Below, one piece after another: positions 1 through 12,119 of a stretch of 64,000 nt of DNA; positions within the stretch are counted from its first letter, which is position 1, and each line of letters opens with the position of its first letter. The notes under the pieces are model-generated. The model ran no database searches, had not been told where the DNA came from, and saw nothing but the letters and a program-made list of their open reading frames with translations. This stretch comes from Sycobia sp. Sy_11. Lineage: Eukaryota; Arthropoda; Insecta; Hymenoptera; Epichrysomallidae. The stretch covers positions 3,460,501 through 3,524,500 of the forward strand of contig JACCIC010000037.1 in the NCBI GenBank assembly GCA_018907035.1. Direction: 5' to 3'. Both the position numbers and the translations under genes were made by a program.

Positions 1-1131
1 CACTTTTTCATAATTTATTATTGCACATTTGAAAAACGTACAGATATATAAGTATTCACGTTTTTCGTATAAAATAAAGGATGTATTAATAGATGTATAA
101 AATTTTAATATCTTCCGCGTGCTAAAAATTTTCATTCATTCGAAATTATAACGCAATGATAAATTTAGCGCCAATATTAATTAATATTTCATTTATGCTT
201 TTATTTATTACGTGATAAAATATATTATATTTATAATCAAAATACGTCTTTTCTTTGTATATTGAACACAGTATTATTAATTTTTTTATGCTAAGTTTTG
301 GAAAAGAAAAAAATATTAACGAATTTAATGTTACTCGGGCGAGTTTTACATGTATTTATTCTTTTGAAATGAATACGAACAGAAAGAGATGATGTAAAAT
401 GAAAGAAGCTAGAGATAATTTGTTTCGAATCAATTTTGTTCCATTTATGAAAAATTTTATACGAGCTTATGCGAGCCTAGATTGAATATTATTTAGATAT
501 GATATTTAATTAGATAACTTAAATGTAAAATTGAGTTATAATTAAACAAAAGAGTACCAAAAAAAATTTTCTTATCTTTTTATAAGAACTGTTAAACTTT
601 TCTTTGTAATAAATATTTTTAAAAGAGTAAAAATTACTTATTCCTATTATCGATTTTGAATTATTCAGTATGGATTGAAAATTAATTTAAAGGCACCATG
701 CATTCGAGTGATATTAAAATTGGGAGAAAATTAAAGTTTATGTGCGTTCATAAATAATCGATTAGATTCTAATTCATAAAATTATCTATATATAATCATA
801 TTTTGAATGTTTATACTTTTGATTAACTGCTACATTTATTATATTGCGTGTAAAATAATTAACGGTATTGGATGGATTAATTAAAATAGAATACGCGCTA
901 ATTTCCTTATATTTAACGGAATTTCCGGTATTAGTTGGAACGCATTAAATTGTTCATTGGTAAAAATCGAATAAACGCAAAATTAATTTATACGACTACT
1001 AAATAATTCGTTACTGCAAATCTCATTACCAAAATATTTTCATAAATATTTTATGATTTATTATATAGCAATTATATTTTACTATATATTCCTTACCAAA
1101 TAAAGTACTATATAAGTAAATAAATAAATAG

Positions 1132-1133
<2 letters not shown>

Positions 1134-1176
<43 letters not shown>
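1134..1176. repeat. (TA)n microsatellite
   Basis: An uninterrupted TA dinucleotide run. Any peptide read through it (alternating Tyr-Ile) is an artefact. Confidence 0.97.
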
Positions 1177-1177
<1 letters not shown>

Positions 1178-1406
1178 CGTGAAAATTCGCCAGTGTCGCA
1201 AGGGATTGGGCAATTTTTCTCCGCTCCATACAACAATTTCGCAAAGGGTAGCGCTCCAATTTTACGATCCAATTCGAGGGTGCGACATGAATTACACGAA
1301 ATCCGGCATTCTTCTCTCGAAGTTCTACGTAAATTCGACACGCCTCCGAAATTTCGAACGCTGCATTTCACTGCTCCAACTTCTCTCCTTTCACCCTTTC
1401 CACCCG

Positions 1407-1407
<1 letters not shown>

Positions 1408-1449
<42 letters not shown>
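1408..1449. repeat. (CT)n microsatellite
   Basis: A pure CT run at the end of a pyrimidine-rich stretch. Confidence 0.97.
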
Positions 1450-1452
<3 letters not shown>

Positions 1453-1885
1453 TTCTCGCCATCTCTCTTACTATTTAAAGCGTACCACGCGGCGGAGCTG
1501 CCGAAGAAAAGAGGAGTGACGAATTACATTACCGTAAATTTGCAAAAGCTTGTATAGAACGCTAGGGAGTGGGAGAGGTGACACAGCACAGCTCGCAGCA
1601 TCAGTTTACACCACGTCCCGCAGTTGATCCTTCTCCCCATATATATAGACATACGTTTGCGTCTCCACGCGCACACTTCACAAATATATGCGCGAGCCTC
1701 GTGTCAACGAAGCTGGTAAATAAATAACTGCGCGCAGCGCAAAGATAACGGGGCGCGCTAAATATTCGCGGCCACGACCCTTCTGCACCCGCAACCTTCC
1801 GTCTCCAGCGTATATGTATTTTTATTCTCGCTCGCTCTCCCCCGCCGATCGTCCATCTCGCGATCTCTGCGTTCGCTCGCTGTTT

Positions 1886-1926
1886 TATTTTTTGCTTTGC
1901 TTTGCACTGCTTTGCTTTGCTTTGCT
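1886..1926. repeat. (TTTGC)n pentanucleotide repeat
   Basis: Two blocks of TTTGC units are separated by a short interruption. They run directly into the neighbouring TA tract, giving a compound satellite. Confidence 0.9.
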
Positions 1927-1931
1927 ATCTA

Positions 1932-1932
<1 letters not shown>

Positions 1933-1988
<56 letters not shown>
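1933..1988. repeat. (TA)n microsatellite
   Basis: A TA run that follows the TTTGC repeat through a few TATC units. Confidence 0.97.
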
Positions 1989-1990
<2 letters not shown>

Positions 1991-2310
1991 CCTGTAAAAA
2001 TTCATGAGCACAGCAAATGGCGGGGCGCGGCACCGCGGCGGTGACGGTCGATATATAGTCGTTCATTCGCGCCAGCGCGGAGAAAATCGTGCTATACAAA
2101 AAAATACTGGCTTGCGCGCCAGGCGAAGGGTAAAATTCAAATTTTAGGCCGCGAGATCAGAGCAGGTTTGTTTCTTCTACAATCATACAATTATATTTTA
2201 ATGCAAAGATTTTTGTTCACCTTTTGCTCTCGTTCATATTTTACGTTTGTGATGCGTTAAGCAGCCATAATTTCGATTTGGCTTAAAATTTTTTTAAAAA
2301 TGCAATTCAT

Positions 2311-2362
2311 ACACACATATATATATATATATATATATATGTGTATATATATATATATATAT
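2311..2362. repeat. (AC)/(TA)n microsatellite
   Basis: A short AC start, then TA units interrupted once by GTG. Confidence 0.95.
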
Positions 2363-2732
2363 CTTTATCGCTAATCTCGTGGAGGATTTGAAACGCAAGT
2401 TTTGGTAATGCATAAAATTTAAATTTGTTAAAATATCGTAAATTTATTAAAAATGTTGATAATCAAGTAAAAGTAATCATGATGAATTTCATCAACCCAA
2501 CATATTTTTGGTTTAAATACTACTAAATATTTATTTTATATACTATACTATAAAAATATAATTAAAGATATATATCAGTCACCTTAACTGATAAAATATT
2601 ATTATTCTATTATTATTTATATCAGCTTCGAGCAAAGTGAAGAATATTTTATTAATTGATTTCTAATTAACGGACTGTCGATTGCTATTTTTTATGGTTC
2701 TAGGAAACGAGTAAAACTACTCTGTTTAAAAG

Positions 2733-2734
<2 letters not shown>

Positions 2735-2783
<49 letters not shown>
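2735..2783. repeat. (TA)n microsatellite
   Basis: An uninterrupted TA dinucleotide run. Confidence 0.97.
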
Positions 2784-2786
<3 letters not shown>

Positions 2787-3391
2787 ACCGTTAAATTAGA
2801 TAATCAGGTTCTTTAGCTATATCTATTTTAAGTTCATGTGAAGTTTCAAATGACTTCGTCAAACGGTCTGGAAATGAAAACATTTCTAAAATTTTATTCA
2901 TAATTTTTAGTTCTGAAACTTTTAAAATGTTCTCATTCACTTGTAATTCTGTATGAAGATATAATAAAACTCATGGGATTGTATGATTAACTAATATTTA
3001 CAATAATTTAATATACACATAATGTCATTTAAAAAATTTTTAAAATATCATTCAAACTTGAGTGATCTCTTAAGTTCAAGTACTTCAAAACTTCAATAAT
3101 CGTTATCTCTTTATATATATCGACATGCATATAGATATAGACACTAAATCTAATACATCGAAGCCCAAGCAATACATTACCAATTCAACCGAATCATTTC
3201 CTCCTAACCGACGCCACGCGAGACACTGACGTGTCGTTGCGAGTGCGGCGACAATGAAAAAATAAAATCGAGAAAAAAGAAACGAAAAAAAAGAGAGAAG
3301 AAGAAGCAAAAAAATATCAATCTAGCTCACATTTTAAAATCTGCATAATTGTGCCGCGGGTCGCGGCTGGGTCGGGAACGGCGTCATTCAG

Positions 3392-3577
3392 GTCGCGTGG
3401 ATCAAAGCGGACACGAAAGCGATCCTGGCGATTCACGAGCACGTCATCACGAACAACGCCCGGCTCTCCGTCACGCACAACGACTTCAATACTTGGACGC
3501 TGAACATCAAGGACGCGAGGCCGGAGGACAGGGGGATCTACATGTGTCAGGTCAACACTGATCCCATGAAGAGCCAG
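3392..3577 (+). CDS. DIP-beta: DIP-family gene, exon encoding the second half of Ig1
   Basis: This exon has 62 codons, begins with Val-Ala-Trp and ends Met-Lys-Ser-Gln before a GTAAGC donor. It carries the Ig V-type hallmarks: the core Trp in VAWIKADTKAI, HVITNN, the WTLNI strand, and DRGIYMC with the second Ig1 cysteine, followed by QVNTDPMKSQ. These motifs are near-invariant in insect Dpr-interacting proteins, where Ig1 forms the contact surface with Dpr partners. The start is fixed by two facts: an in-frame TAA lies at 3335-3337, and the only AG between it and the coding core is at 3390-3391. That acceptor lacks a clear pyrimidine tract. The donor is phase 0. The first Ig1 cysteine and the signal peptide must come from an upstream exon not seen here. 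Family identity is very sure; the paralogue (beta rather than gamma) is inferred from remembered motifs. Databases may call such genes lachesin-like. Confidence 0.92.
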
Positions 3578-4754
3578 GTAAGCCCGCACCCTCCTCTCCC
3601 CCTCGGAGTGGTAATCAACGGGATTTAAATTTCCCGGGGCGACCCCGAGCGCTTTTTTCGTTTGTACCTTTGCTTTTTTGTTTGTTTTTTTTTTTTTTGT
3701 ATTTTTTTTTGTATTTTTTTTTCATCGATAGCTCGTATACACCCGTTGTACATCGCAGCTGGTGGATTTTGCGCCTCTGGCGGGGGCCTCGTCGCGTCTA
3801 GATTTTCGAGATTCTTCCGTGCTCGTTAGTCCGAGGATTTTTTTACGGCGGATTCGAGGATCCTCTACCGAAGCCATGTTTAAGACGTATTTCTTTCTAA
3901 AAAAGAGGATGCTAATTTAATTGAATGTGCTCGTCATTGTTTAAAATAATTATCATTTTTTCGTCGTCAAAAATTAAATTATTCTCATTTGGTATTTAAC
4001 CAGATGTAAATATTAGTAATAACGAAGCTTAATGGAAGTACGAAAACATGACACTATTTGAACTATCTTAAAAAAGTTCATTTACATTTAATTCGCGATT
4101 TTAAACATCCGAATATTTAATTTATATTTTTTCATGTTCCCTTTTCAGCGAATGTTCTGAAATTCACCAAATGTTAAAATGTTTCTATGTTCGGGAAAAT
4201 ATAAAATTTTAAAACCAGAGAAATTACTATACACACAACTGAGAATTCATGAGATAACTTGAAACATTTTCTGATGAATACAAACATGAAAATTAAAAAT
4301 TATATAAAATTATATTAAAATTGTTATTCAAAAGTTGCTTGTTACATAAATAACCTGAATTTAAATATCTACTAAGCGAAAAACCGTTTAAAGTATGTAA
4401 TCTGTTTATTTAATTAACGTACGTGATGAAATTATGTCTTAAATTGCGTGTTTTAAAATTGGAAAAATTATTTGCAAATTTTTAATTAACTTCCGGGATG
4501 GTTAATTTTTCTCTACGAACGATAATTCGCCCTGCCCTTTTATTGTCTTTTATCGCCTTCTTTAGCTTCACCGATATATATAAAGTATAAACAGTGAAGG
4601 AAAATTACTTTCGCTCTCTCGGTAAATGTGTAAAGTAGTTTTCAGTCTCTATTTATCTTTGACGAATATCACTTACATTCGCTCAACGTCTTATTTCTCT
4701 TTCTCTCACTCGTCCTCTTACTGTATCCCTCCTTCTCCACGACACTCTGTCTAG
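3578..4754 (+). other. Intron 1 (1,177 bp)
   Basis: AT-rich sequence between a GTAAGC donor and a TCTAG acceptor, both phase 0. A poly-T tract lies around 3680-3722. A pyrimidine-rich stretch (about 4690-4754) precedes the acceptor. I see no other feature. Confidence 0.9.
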
Positions 4755-4947
4755 AGCGCCAATTTGGAAGTTGTCATCCCGCCGGATATTGTCTACGAGG
4801 AGACTTCGGGGGATCTGATGGTGCCGGAGGGCGGCTCCCCGAAGCTCACCTGCAAGGCGCGCGGCTACCCCAAGCCGGAAATCGTTTGGAAGCGCGAGGA
4901 CGGGGGCGACATCTTCACGAAGACGCACGCCGGCAATAAAGTCAAAG
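4755..4947 (+). CDS. DIP-beta: DIP-family gene, exon encoding the linker and first half of Ig2
   Basis: This exon has 64 codons plus one base. It opens with the Ig1-Ig2 linker (SANLEVVIPPDI), then EETSGDLMVPEGGS, then the first Ig2 cysteine in KLTCKARGYPKP and the core Trp in IVWKRED. The IPPDI linker, the VPEGG turn and ARGYPKP are typical of DIPs. The EETSGD and MVPEGGS motifs are the main reason for preferring DIP-beta. Frame continuity sets the acceptor at 4753-4754; the overlapping AG at 4755-4756 would break the frame. The donor is GTAAAG and splits a Val codon (phase 1). In the 370-residue visible protein this is residues 63-126, with Cys at 95. Confidence 0.96.
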
Positions 4948-6299
4948 GTAAAGTTCATCTCTTTTTCCCGGCTCGGTCCCGATCGACCCCCCCCCCCCTT
5001 CCAGCAACCCCAGATCGCTCTCGTTCCGTCCGGGCTCGCGCGCGGCAGCTTTCGTCACCGCCCCCTCCCCCCGGCCGCCCTGTAACGCTTTTGCGCATAT
5101 TAGGAGGGAGAACGCGGTAAAACAGAAAGCGGGAAGATGAAACAAGGGGATACGCGGCAGTGGCTCGAGCGCACGGAATATGGTTCTCTTTCGCGAAAAA
5201 TCGAGCGCACGGGCAACTTTTGTAACGGTTGCTTTTGTTTGAACGGCACACAAATCGAGGGCAAGATATCGACTTTTATTCCGAGTTCAAAGCAAAAGCA
5301 TAGGGAGTATTTTGTCGTTCACGCGTATATATATATATACTCGTATATATATAATCTGTTCCTTTTTTAGCTTTTGTACAAAATATATGTACAATCTTCA
5401 GGCATTAATTTTATTAATTTTAAAATATAGTTTAAGATATTAGTTTATTAAATCAACAAAATTAGAAAAAATTGAATGAAGCTATATTTAAATTATCGTA
5501 ATTTTAATTAATAATTTTATAATCAATAGAATACCGTTTTATTATTGCACAAAGGAAATACAATCTCAGCTTTTATTACGCTTCTTTATTTTATTAAATT
5601 TTCTGTTTAAATAAATATTACAAGAAATATAGTAGAATATAATCAAAAAAATAATTTAGAAACAGAATTATAATATTTTCTATCTAATATTTAATTTTAT
5701 TAATAATGTAGGTAGGATTATATAACACATAGACACTTGTTATATGACTTATCATAAATCCGTCTTTATGTTTAATTCATCTTTAGTCTTCCTGTTATTC
5801 CGAATACACTTATCTCGTTTTCTTATTGATTGCTTTTATAATAGTATATGCTCGCGCTTACCCTTCACAACTGGCACATAGATTGTTCGATCAGCTATTT
5901 AAAGTTCAAGTTTTTATCCACTTGTATGTGGATTTGGATCTTAGATTCATATTATGATATATATAAAATTCTTGACATAGTAGTTATTACTGTTTGCCTT
6001 GAGAAAGGATCGCGACAGTGAAGTATCTCGAAACGTTGGCATAAAAATATATTAAATTGATCTTCCGTTCGTTTTAAAAATAATTTTTTATTAAGCAGCG
6101 CTGATAAAATTTATTAAATAGATATTCTATGTCACTCTATATTTCATTACAAAGTGTTATTATAAGGAAATCGTTTATTCTCATTTCTTATATAACCATA
6201 CCAAAAGCTAAAAGCTTATTTTACTTGACTAAACATCGGTGTAAATGAAATAACAACGCTATACAATACCCGTAAGCATATAGATCAAAGGCAGCTTTC

Positions 6300-7010
6300 C
6301 ACCGAACTTATCAATGAGCATTCAAATTGCTCGACGAGAGCGCCCCTCTCCCCCTCCCCTCACGAACGTCGTATACGGCGAATATTTGATTTGGAAAACT
6401 CTCAAATCGCTAATTACGCGGTCGCGAATGGAAATTCCGCTGATGGGGAGGGAAGAAGTAAAAAGAGCGCGGAACGGCGGGCAGGGGCCGCGAAGCGCCA
6501 CAACCGCTCGAGCACGATAGCCACAAAAGGCGGAGAAGGGCAAAAGCGAACTTGGCCCGCGCGCCCGGCAAATAAAAGCGCAAGCGAGCGCGGGCGCTCC
6601 TCGTCAATAAATGACGACACTGATAAACGCGCCGCCGCGCAGGGCGCGCTGCCTCTCCATTTTGCAAACTCGTTTAGCGGCCGAGCCATTGTTTCCCCCC
6701 CGCGCGCGCACGTCGACTTTCGAAGATATATGCCAATTGCTCTCTGCATTTACATCTCGTTTTTTCTCTTTTTTCCCCTCCTCCCTCCTTCCGCTTCCCC
6801 GGATAAAATGCTATCCCTCTGTATGCCCTTCTCTCCCCCCTCTCTCTTTCTCTATTTCTCTCTCCGGTGCCTCTTTTCCGCCCACGCCCCTACTTTCTCC
6901 TCTACCCCTTCACCTATTCATTTTCAATTACATCTGCAATGAATTTGTTTGCAATCCCTTTTTGGGAGCTTTATTGCGCCGGGAATGCGCGATCGTTTTC
7001 AGAGGTACTA
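6300..7010. other. GC-rich island in intron 2
   Basis: CpG-rich sequence up to about 6730, then pyrimidine-rich up to about 6920, in sharp contrast to the AT-rich flanks. Open frames cross it on both strands, but none shows a recognisable domain or splice-bounded coding pattern, so I read it as non-coding. It could be regulatory; the sequence alone does not show it. Confidence 0.5.
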
Positions 7011-7016
7011 CATTGA

Positions 7017-7017
<1 letters not shown>

Positions 7018-7065
<48 letters not shown>

Positions 7066-7075
7066 CGTGTGTGCG

Positions 7076-7108
<33 letters not shown>
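7018..7108. repeat. Compound (TA)n-(GT)n microsatellite
   Basis: A TA run passes directly into a GT run containing a few GC steps. Confidence 0.97.
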
Positions 7109-7115
<7 letters not shown>

Positions 7116-7798
7116 GGGGAGATGAAAGTTTCATAAAATTTAAATAGATAAACCTGCATTCATTCCCATTTGAAACTCAAAAGCAATTTTAATATTTTCG
7201 TTCGAATAATATTTTGATGATCAAAATCTCAAAAAGGATTTTGTTTTACTATTAAAAAAAGGACTAGTTAAAATATACTGAATGCAAGGTAAAATGTTTT
7301 GATTTATATAAATGTAATACTAAATACTAAAAATGAATTATTCCAACTTAAACTGAAAATAATTCTCGATTATTAAGAATAAATATTGAAATAATTTTTT
7401 GATATATAAAATTAAATAGTTTTTAGTTTTTTTTTTGATATTATAACTTATTTTCATTTTGAATATTACTACTTTCATTGGCAGTTAACAGATTTTTTCC
7501 AATTTTACTGAAGAAATAGTCAAATTTGTCATTCGTAAGAAAATTAATTTTTATTTTTTTATATATGTATTTTAGATTGAACAGGAAAGATCGTGAAGTA
7601 GAATAGTATAAGTGTCATTATAATTATATTATTTTTGAAAAATATAGTAATACAGATAAAAGTATTTAATAGTTGGATTTATATCAGTTGAAGTAACAGC
7701 AATTTTTTATTTTTAATCCTATTTTCTTAGTGACAATTAGTATTTATCTCTAATTAGAGTAGTTAACAAAACTTATTTGAATAAAAATATGGCAAGGG

Positions 7799-8021
7799 AA
7801 TAATATTTTCAGCAAAAATTTCTAATCAACTAATGTCGTTAGTCATATAGTTTATTCGTTATTGCCCATTCAAAATTCGGATGAATTTTCACTCGTTAAC
7901 AAGTGATTGCTGTCGTAACTAGCGTGTTTACAATTCACATATAACTTTAATCGAGCAAAACTAAAAAACTATATATTTACCGACATTGGTTGATTAGAAA
8001 TTTTTTGTTAGAAATATCATT
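7799..8021. mobile_element. MITE-like element with about 40-50 bp terminal inverted repeats
   Basis: The left arm (7799 to about 7838) matches the reverse complement of the right arm (7981-8021) with only a few mismatches and one length change; the shared core is AAATTTCTAATCAAC. Weaker similarity extends about 15 bases further in. The 140-bp centre is AT-rich and has no coding capacity. That is the structure of a small non-autonomous DNA transposon. I cannot fix its superfamily, because no clear target-site duplication is visible. Confidence 0.75.
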
Positions 8022-8893
8022 CGCCGTTCGAATCCCGCGCCAAAAGTAGATGCTCAATACTAAACAATATAACAAAGTACTGTGTCTTAAGAACGAAACA
8101 ACGTTCGGTTTTAAAACTTACTGTACTCAATCTAGATGAAATTCGTGATTAATGTATGAAACATTGACTTGTTACTAAAACATAAAAAGAACGATAAGAT
8201 TTCTTTGACAAAAAGGATAATTCGATTAATAAAAACATACTTTATTTATCAAGAAATTGAAAATAAATTTTGGATGCCACACCGAAATAATGGATGAAAA
8301 TTATTTTATTATTAAATTTTAACAGGAAATAAATTTAACTAGATAAATTAGTTTTATCTAATGCAATAAAGAGGTAATTTGATAAAAAATCGCCAGTGCT
8401 ACAGACTTGTACGAAGGAAAATAGTTTAAAAAATATCGATAAAATATTTATCAATATCCTCGATTAATATTTCGTAGATAAATATTTCATACTACAAATA
8501 TCGCTTGCCAAATTGGTATATTTTTATATACCGTGTCGCGTGTGTCTCCAATAACTATTTAACGAAATGATTTATTCAATTTCTCTCGAACAAATTACTA
8601 TCTGAGAATTATTAATTGTTTGCCATTCTTTATCACGGAATGACAATTTTGCCTTTGCAAACATATATCGCGAAAGCCTACCGTCAGCAACCGTGGACGG
8701 CTTTAAACATTAGCGCGAAAATGATAAATTTCCCTAAGGCACCGAAACGCTCGTCTCGTATTTTCCTCCCCTGCCTCAAAGGCAGCCTCTTATCGCTCCG
8801 TCTGTCTCTCTCTCCCTCCCACTCCTGCCTCAACCCTCCCCGCCCCCTATACACGGCCATAAGCTCCGCTGAACGCCGCAATTTCTGTTACAG

Positions 8894-9022
8894 TGCCGTC
8901 GGCCCAGGGCGAGAGCCTGAGCTTCCCGAACGTCGGCAGGAACGACATGGGAGCTTATTTGTGTATAGCCAGCAACGGGGTGCCGCCGACAGTGAGCAAG
9001 CGAATGATGCTGCAGGTTCATT
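8894..9022 (+). CDS. DIP-beta: DIP-family gene, exon encoding the second half of Ig2
   Basis: This exon is 129 bases and starts and ends in phase 1. It encodes VPSAQGESLSFPNVGRND, then MGAYLCIASNGVPPTVSKR with the second Ig2 cysteine (residue 150 of the visible protein), and MMLQVH leading to the Ig2-Ig3 linker. GAYLCIASNGVPPTVSKR is close to invariant across DIPs and is the strongest family signature in the window. The acceptor (TTCTGTTACAG) and donor (GTGAGT) are both strong. The exon sits inside a locally GC-rich block (about 8740-9480) in an AT-rich intron environment. Its length is a multiple of three, so skipping it would keep the frame but lose an Ig2 cysteine. Confidence 0.97.
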
Positions 9023-12000
9023 GTGAGTATAATTCCCGGCCCCTCTCGGCCGGCTCGCGAAACCTTATATAGCCACATATATAACACATGCATACCCGTG
9101 TTGCGATCGATTTTTCTTCCTTTAATATATACACATGCGCGTGTCTAACGTACACGCCGTCGAGCGGCAATAATAATAACGCTCGGGGTCCCGCGAGCGC
9201 TCGTCTTCTTCCGCCAATGTGTCGTGGGGCAGGGGGTCGACGAAGCCGGGGCATCCGACCATTTGCCGCCGCGCTACCTGTCCTCCCACTGCGCCCACCC
9301 TCCTCGATCGACCTCCATTCGTTTCGAGGCTCTTTGTGCGCGAGCCGGGAGAAATTTATTTCGCCACCCCCCATCCCCATTGCCCTGCCTTGGCGGTGGG
9401 TCAGAGGAGGGTAGGAGAGGAGCGCGAGCGCGGCGGGAACGAGCATTGTGCCGAGAGAGCCGAAAAGACCGGGCGGGGACAGCAGCGTCCACTCGCGGGA
9501 TTGATTGATTGATTTTTTTCTCTTTTTTTTATATTCCTCCCCCCCCCCCACTGTCTTCTTTCATCGTAGTTTGACGTCGCACATATCGACGTGTATTTAC
9601 CGCAAAAGTTCACATCGCTCCCTTGTTTTTATTTAAAGGGTTTGGAATATTCGTGTATCTAATTGGTTAATGGCGAGATGCGATCCAAGCACTGAGCGAT
9701 ATAATCAAAACACACGTTTAAAAAATTCGCGAGGAGAGATATTACAAGAGTTCTTAATATATTCACAATCAAACGTAAAAACATTTCAAAGAGGTATCAA
9801 TTTGTGAATTATGGTAGTCGAGACAAGAAATATTAAGAAAAATAAGAAGTAAATATGTACACTGTGTGGTCTGTATATAATTGCACGAGAATATAGTTTT
9901 TAGAAAAATTCACTACTTCAACTTAAAAATATATAATAAACGGAGTCTTTGTCAAAATTTTCAATTTGTTACTTACTCTAGGATGATATAATAGGAATAA
10001 ACCATACAATCGATCAATATCTCAATTTTTATATTCATAATCACAATCTCATATGCAATATCACTGATAATACCATCTATAAAATCTTTGATAAGATAGT
10101 GAACAGAAAAATTTTTGCTAAAACAATTCATGCTTTGCATAAATTTAAATAAAAAATCAGCAATTAAAAATTTATTAAAATTTCAAAAAGGAAATGATAT
10201 GTATTTGCGTTCAAAAGATTAAGAATCTACGAGTTGACGAAAAAGTCACGATTAATGCCACATATTTTTCTAACATTTATCACTATTGGCTTTTTATGAA
10301 AGTGCTTGCATGGCATTGTGAATAAAATCTGGTTACCAAAAATATTTAGTTTTCCATATCAGAGAACAAAATTAATTTTTAATGGCTTCTCCGAATATCC
10401 AAGACATATAAACCACTTTTTACGATTTTATTTTAAACATATAATGTAATCAATATATTATTAACACATATACCTGACGCAATAGTTAAAGAGTATTAAG
10501 TCAAATGAAAATGGAAATAATAATAAATAGAAAGAAACGTGCCTTGTACACAACGAGAATATGTTTGAACTTAATAACCTATGTTTTTTCCAAATGAACA
10601 TGCAATCATAATATTGATTATAAATTTGTGGCATATTTATTAGAACTATATGAACGGTTTTTCTCATAAATTGAAAGCATAGCAAATTAAAGAAATTAAA
10701 AGTTAGTTAATTTATTAATTAATAATTATTTTATTTCGATTTGATCATTTCAATATATTTAAAATTTTTTATAGAAATATATAGGGCGCAGATTATTTCT
10801 ATTCTAGAATATTATTTTAAAATACCGTAGTAACCTGAATTTATTTTAATTAAAAAACTACAAATAAAAATAGTTTCTTAAATTTATCATTAACTTAAGC
10901 ATTAACTTTCTTAGTTAAAATGGATTTCTAGAGAGTATTTTTAGATAAAAGCAGAGATAAAAGCATATAGCTATGAAAGTATATTGATATTTCGATTTGC
11001 AATTATTGCCAATAACCAATTCTACTTCAGAAAAAAATACAGTAACACAAGTACATTTTGCTAAAAATAGTATCTTAGATTTTTGTTAACTAATTGCCAA
11101 TTTATTTTGTGAATAATAAAATATCAAAATAAAAAATGGAAAATTATTTATTAATTATTTTAATTATTAATTATTCTAATTTATTCAATTTTATCGTTCA
11201 TTATATAGACTTTTTACAAAAAAATTATATTTAGAGAGAATTGAACCGTGTTCGTTTTCTGCGTTAAAAAATTCGACGGAATCGCTTACTCCGAAAAAAA
11301 TTCGTCACGACTGAAAATCGATTACGAGTACACGAATTGAAGAAACAAAGCTCGTCAGATACGTATACGTAAGGAAAGCGATACCATTTTACGATTCCAG
11401 TTATTCAGAATCGTTCGATAAAAGTTCTTTCATGAATTGTTTTAAAATTTTTTTTCATATTAAAAACATGAAAGTACTGCAGGTAGTCGTAGCTGTGCCA
11501 ATCACAGCCTTAACATCTAATATTTGTATAACGAATGAAACTATTGGGAAAAGTTTACACACCAGTATATATATTATGTACTCTGTAGTTACGAGCAATT
11601 CGTGGGCATCCGCGGCCAATTAGAAGGTAAACGAATGGTTAGAATGGCCACGGCACGTATAATCCAGTAACAAAACTGTCCTTCGTCTATATATATAGAC
11701 CCACGTATGGCAATCAAAACTCGCTCACTTTTATATAAGAGGTAAAAAATTTCGTTTTATAAGCTGCGCTCGTTAAAATTTTTTAATTCAAATTTCCAAA
11801 AGAGTTATTTATTCAATTTTGCTCGATGAGTTCTGTTAGAGGATCGCAGCTTCAACTTTTTTTCCAAATTCCACAACAGTATTAGTTACCCATTACTGGG
11901 GTCTGTAAAACATCGATAAACGCATACTTATATCTCATCTATACGTGTTCTACAAAAAAAATTTCTAGAAAAAAATAAACGTTTACTTTTTCTATGTACG

Positions 12001-12052
12001 TAAATCTCGACCATCATCATTATGAATCAAATATATGTGCAAATAGACAAAA

Positions 12053-12054
<2 letters not shown>

Positions 12055-12088
<34 letters not shown>
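12055..12088. repeat. (TA)n microsatellite
   Basis: An uninterrupted TA dinucleotide run. Confidence 0.96.
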
Positions 12089-12089
<1 letters not shown>

Positions 12090-12119
12090 TTTTTTTATCC
12101 AAATATACCTGTTTTTAAT

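Larger units (their letters stand above)
1..3391. other. Upstream non-coding sequence, probably intron of the DIP gene
   Basis: I see no convincing coding exon here. The stretch is AT-rich up to about 1180, moderately GC-rich from 1180 to 2160, then AT-rich again. It carries several microsatellites, listed separately. Because the first visible coding exon starts inside Ig1, the part encoding the signal peptide and first Ig1 cysteine must lie further left, so this stretch is most simply intron. I looked for an Ig1 start motif and did not find one. Confidence 0.6.
4948..8893 (+). other. Intron 2 (3,946 bp)
   Basis: It starts with GTAAAG and ends in TGTTACAG. From 4948 to 5300 it is GC-rich and contains a short poly-C run. 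From 5400 to 6250 it is AT-rich, with a Penelope-like motif near 6000-6050. A GC-rich island spans 6300-7010, a compound microsatellite 7018-7108, and a MITE-like inverted repeat 7799-8021. A tRNA T-arm-like string (GTTCGAATCCCGCGCC) directly follows the inverted repeat. I see no coding exon. Confidence 0.85.

Noticed and set aside
1179..1519. Open frames of about 100 codons on the + strand with Ser-Leu repeats
   Set aside because: They run through the (CT)n microsatellite and show no domain or splice signals.
1560..1660. Core promoter (TATATATAG plus TCAGTT)
   Set aside because: TATATATAG strings are common in this TA-rich DNA, and the order and spacing do not fit a normal TATA-initiator pair.
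6391..7147. Two overlapping + strand frames of about 180 codons
   Set aside because: They read across a GC-rich island, a pyrimidine-rich stretch and, in one case, the TA/GT microsatellite; composition explains them.
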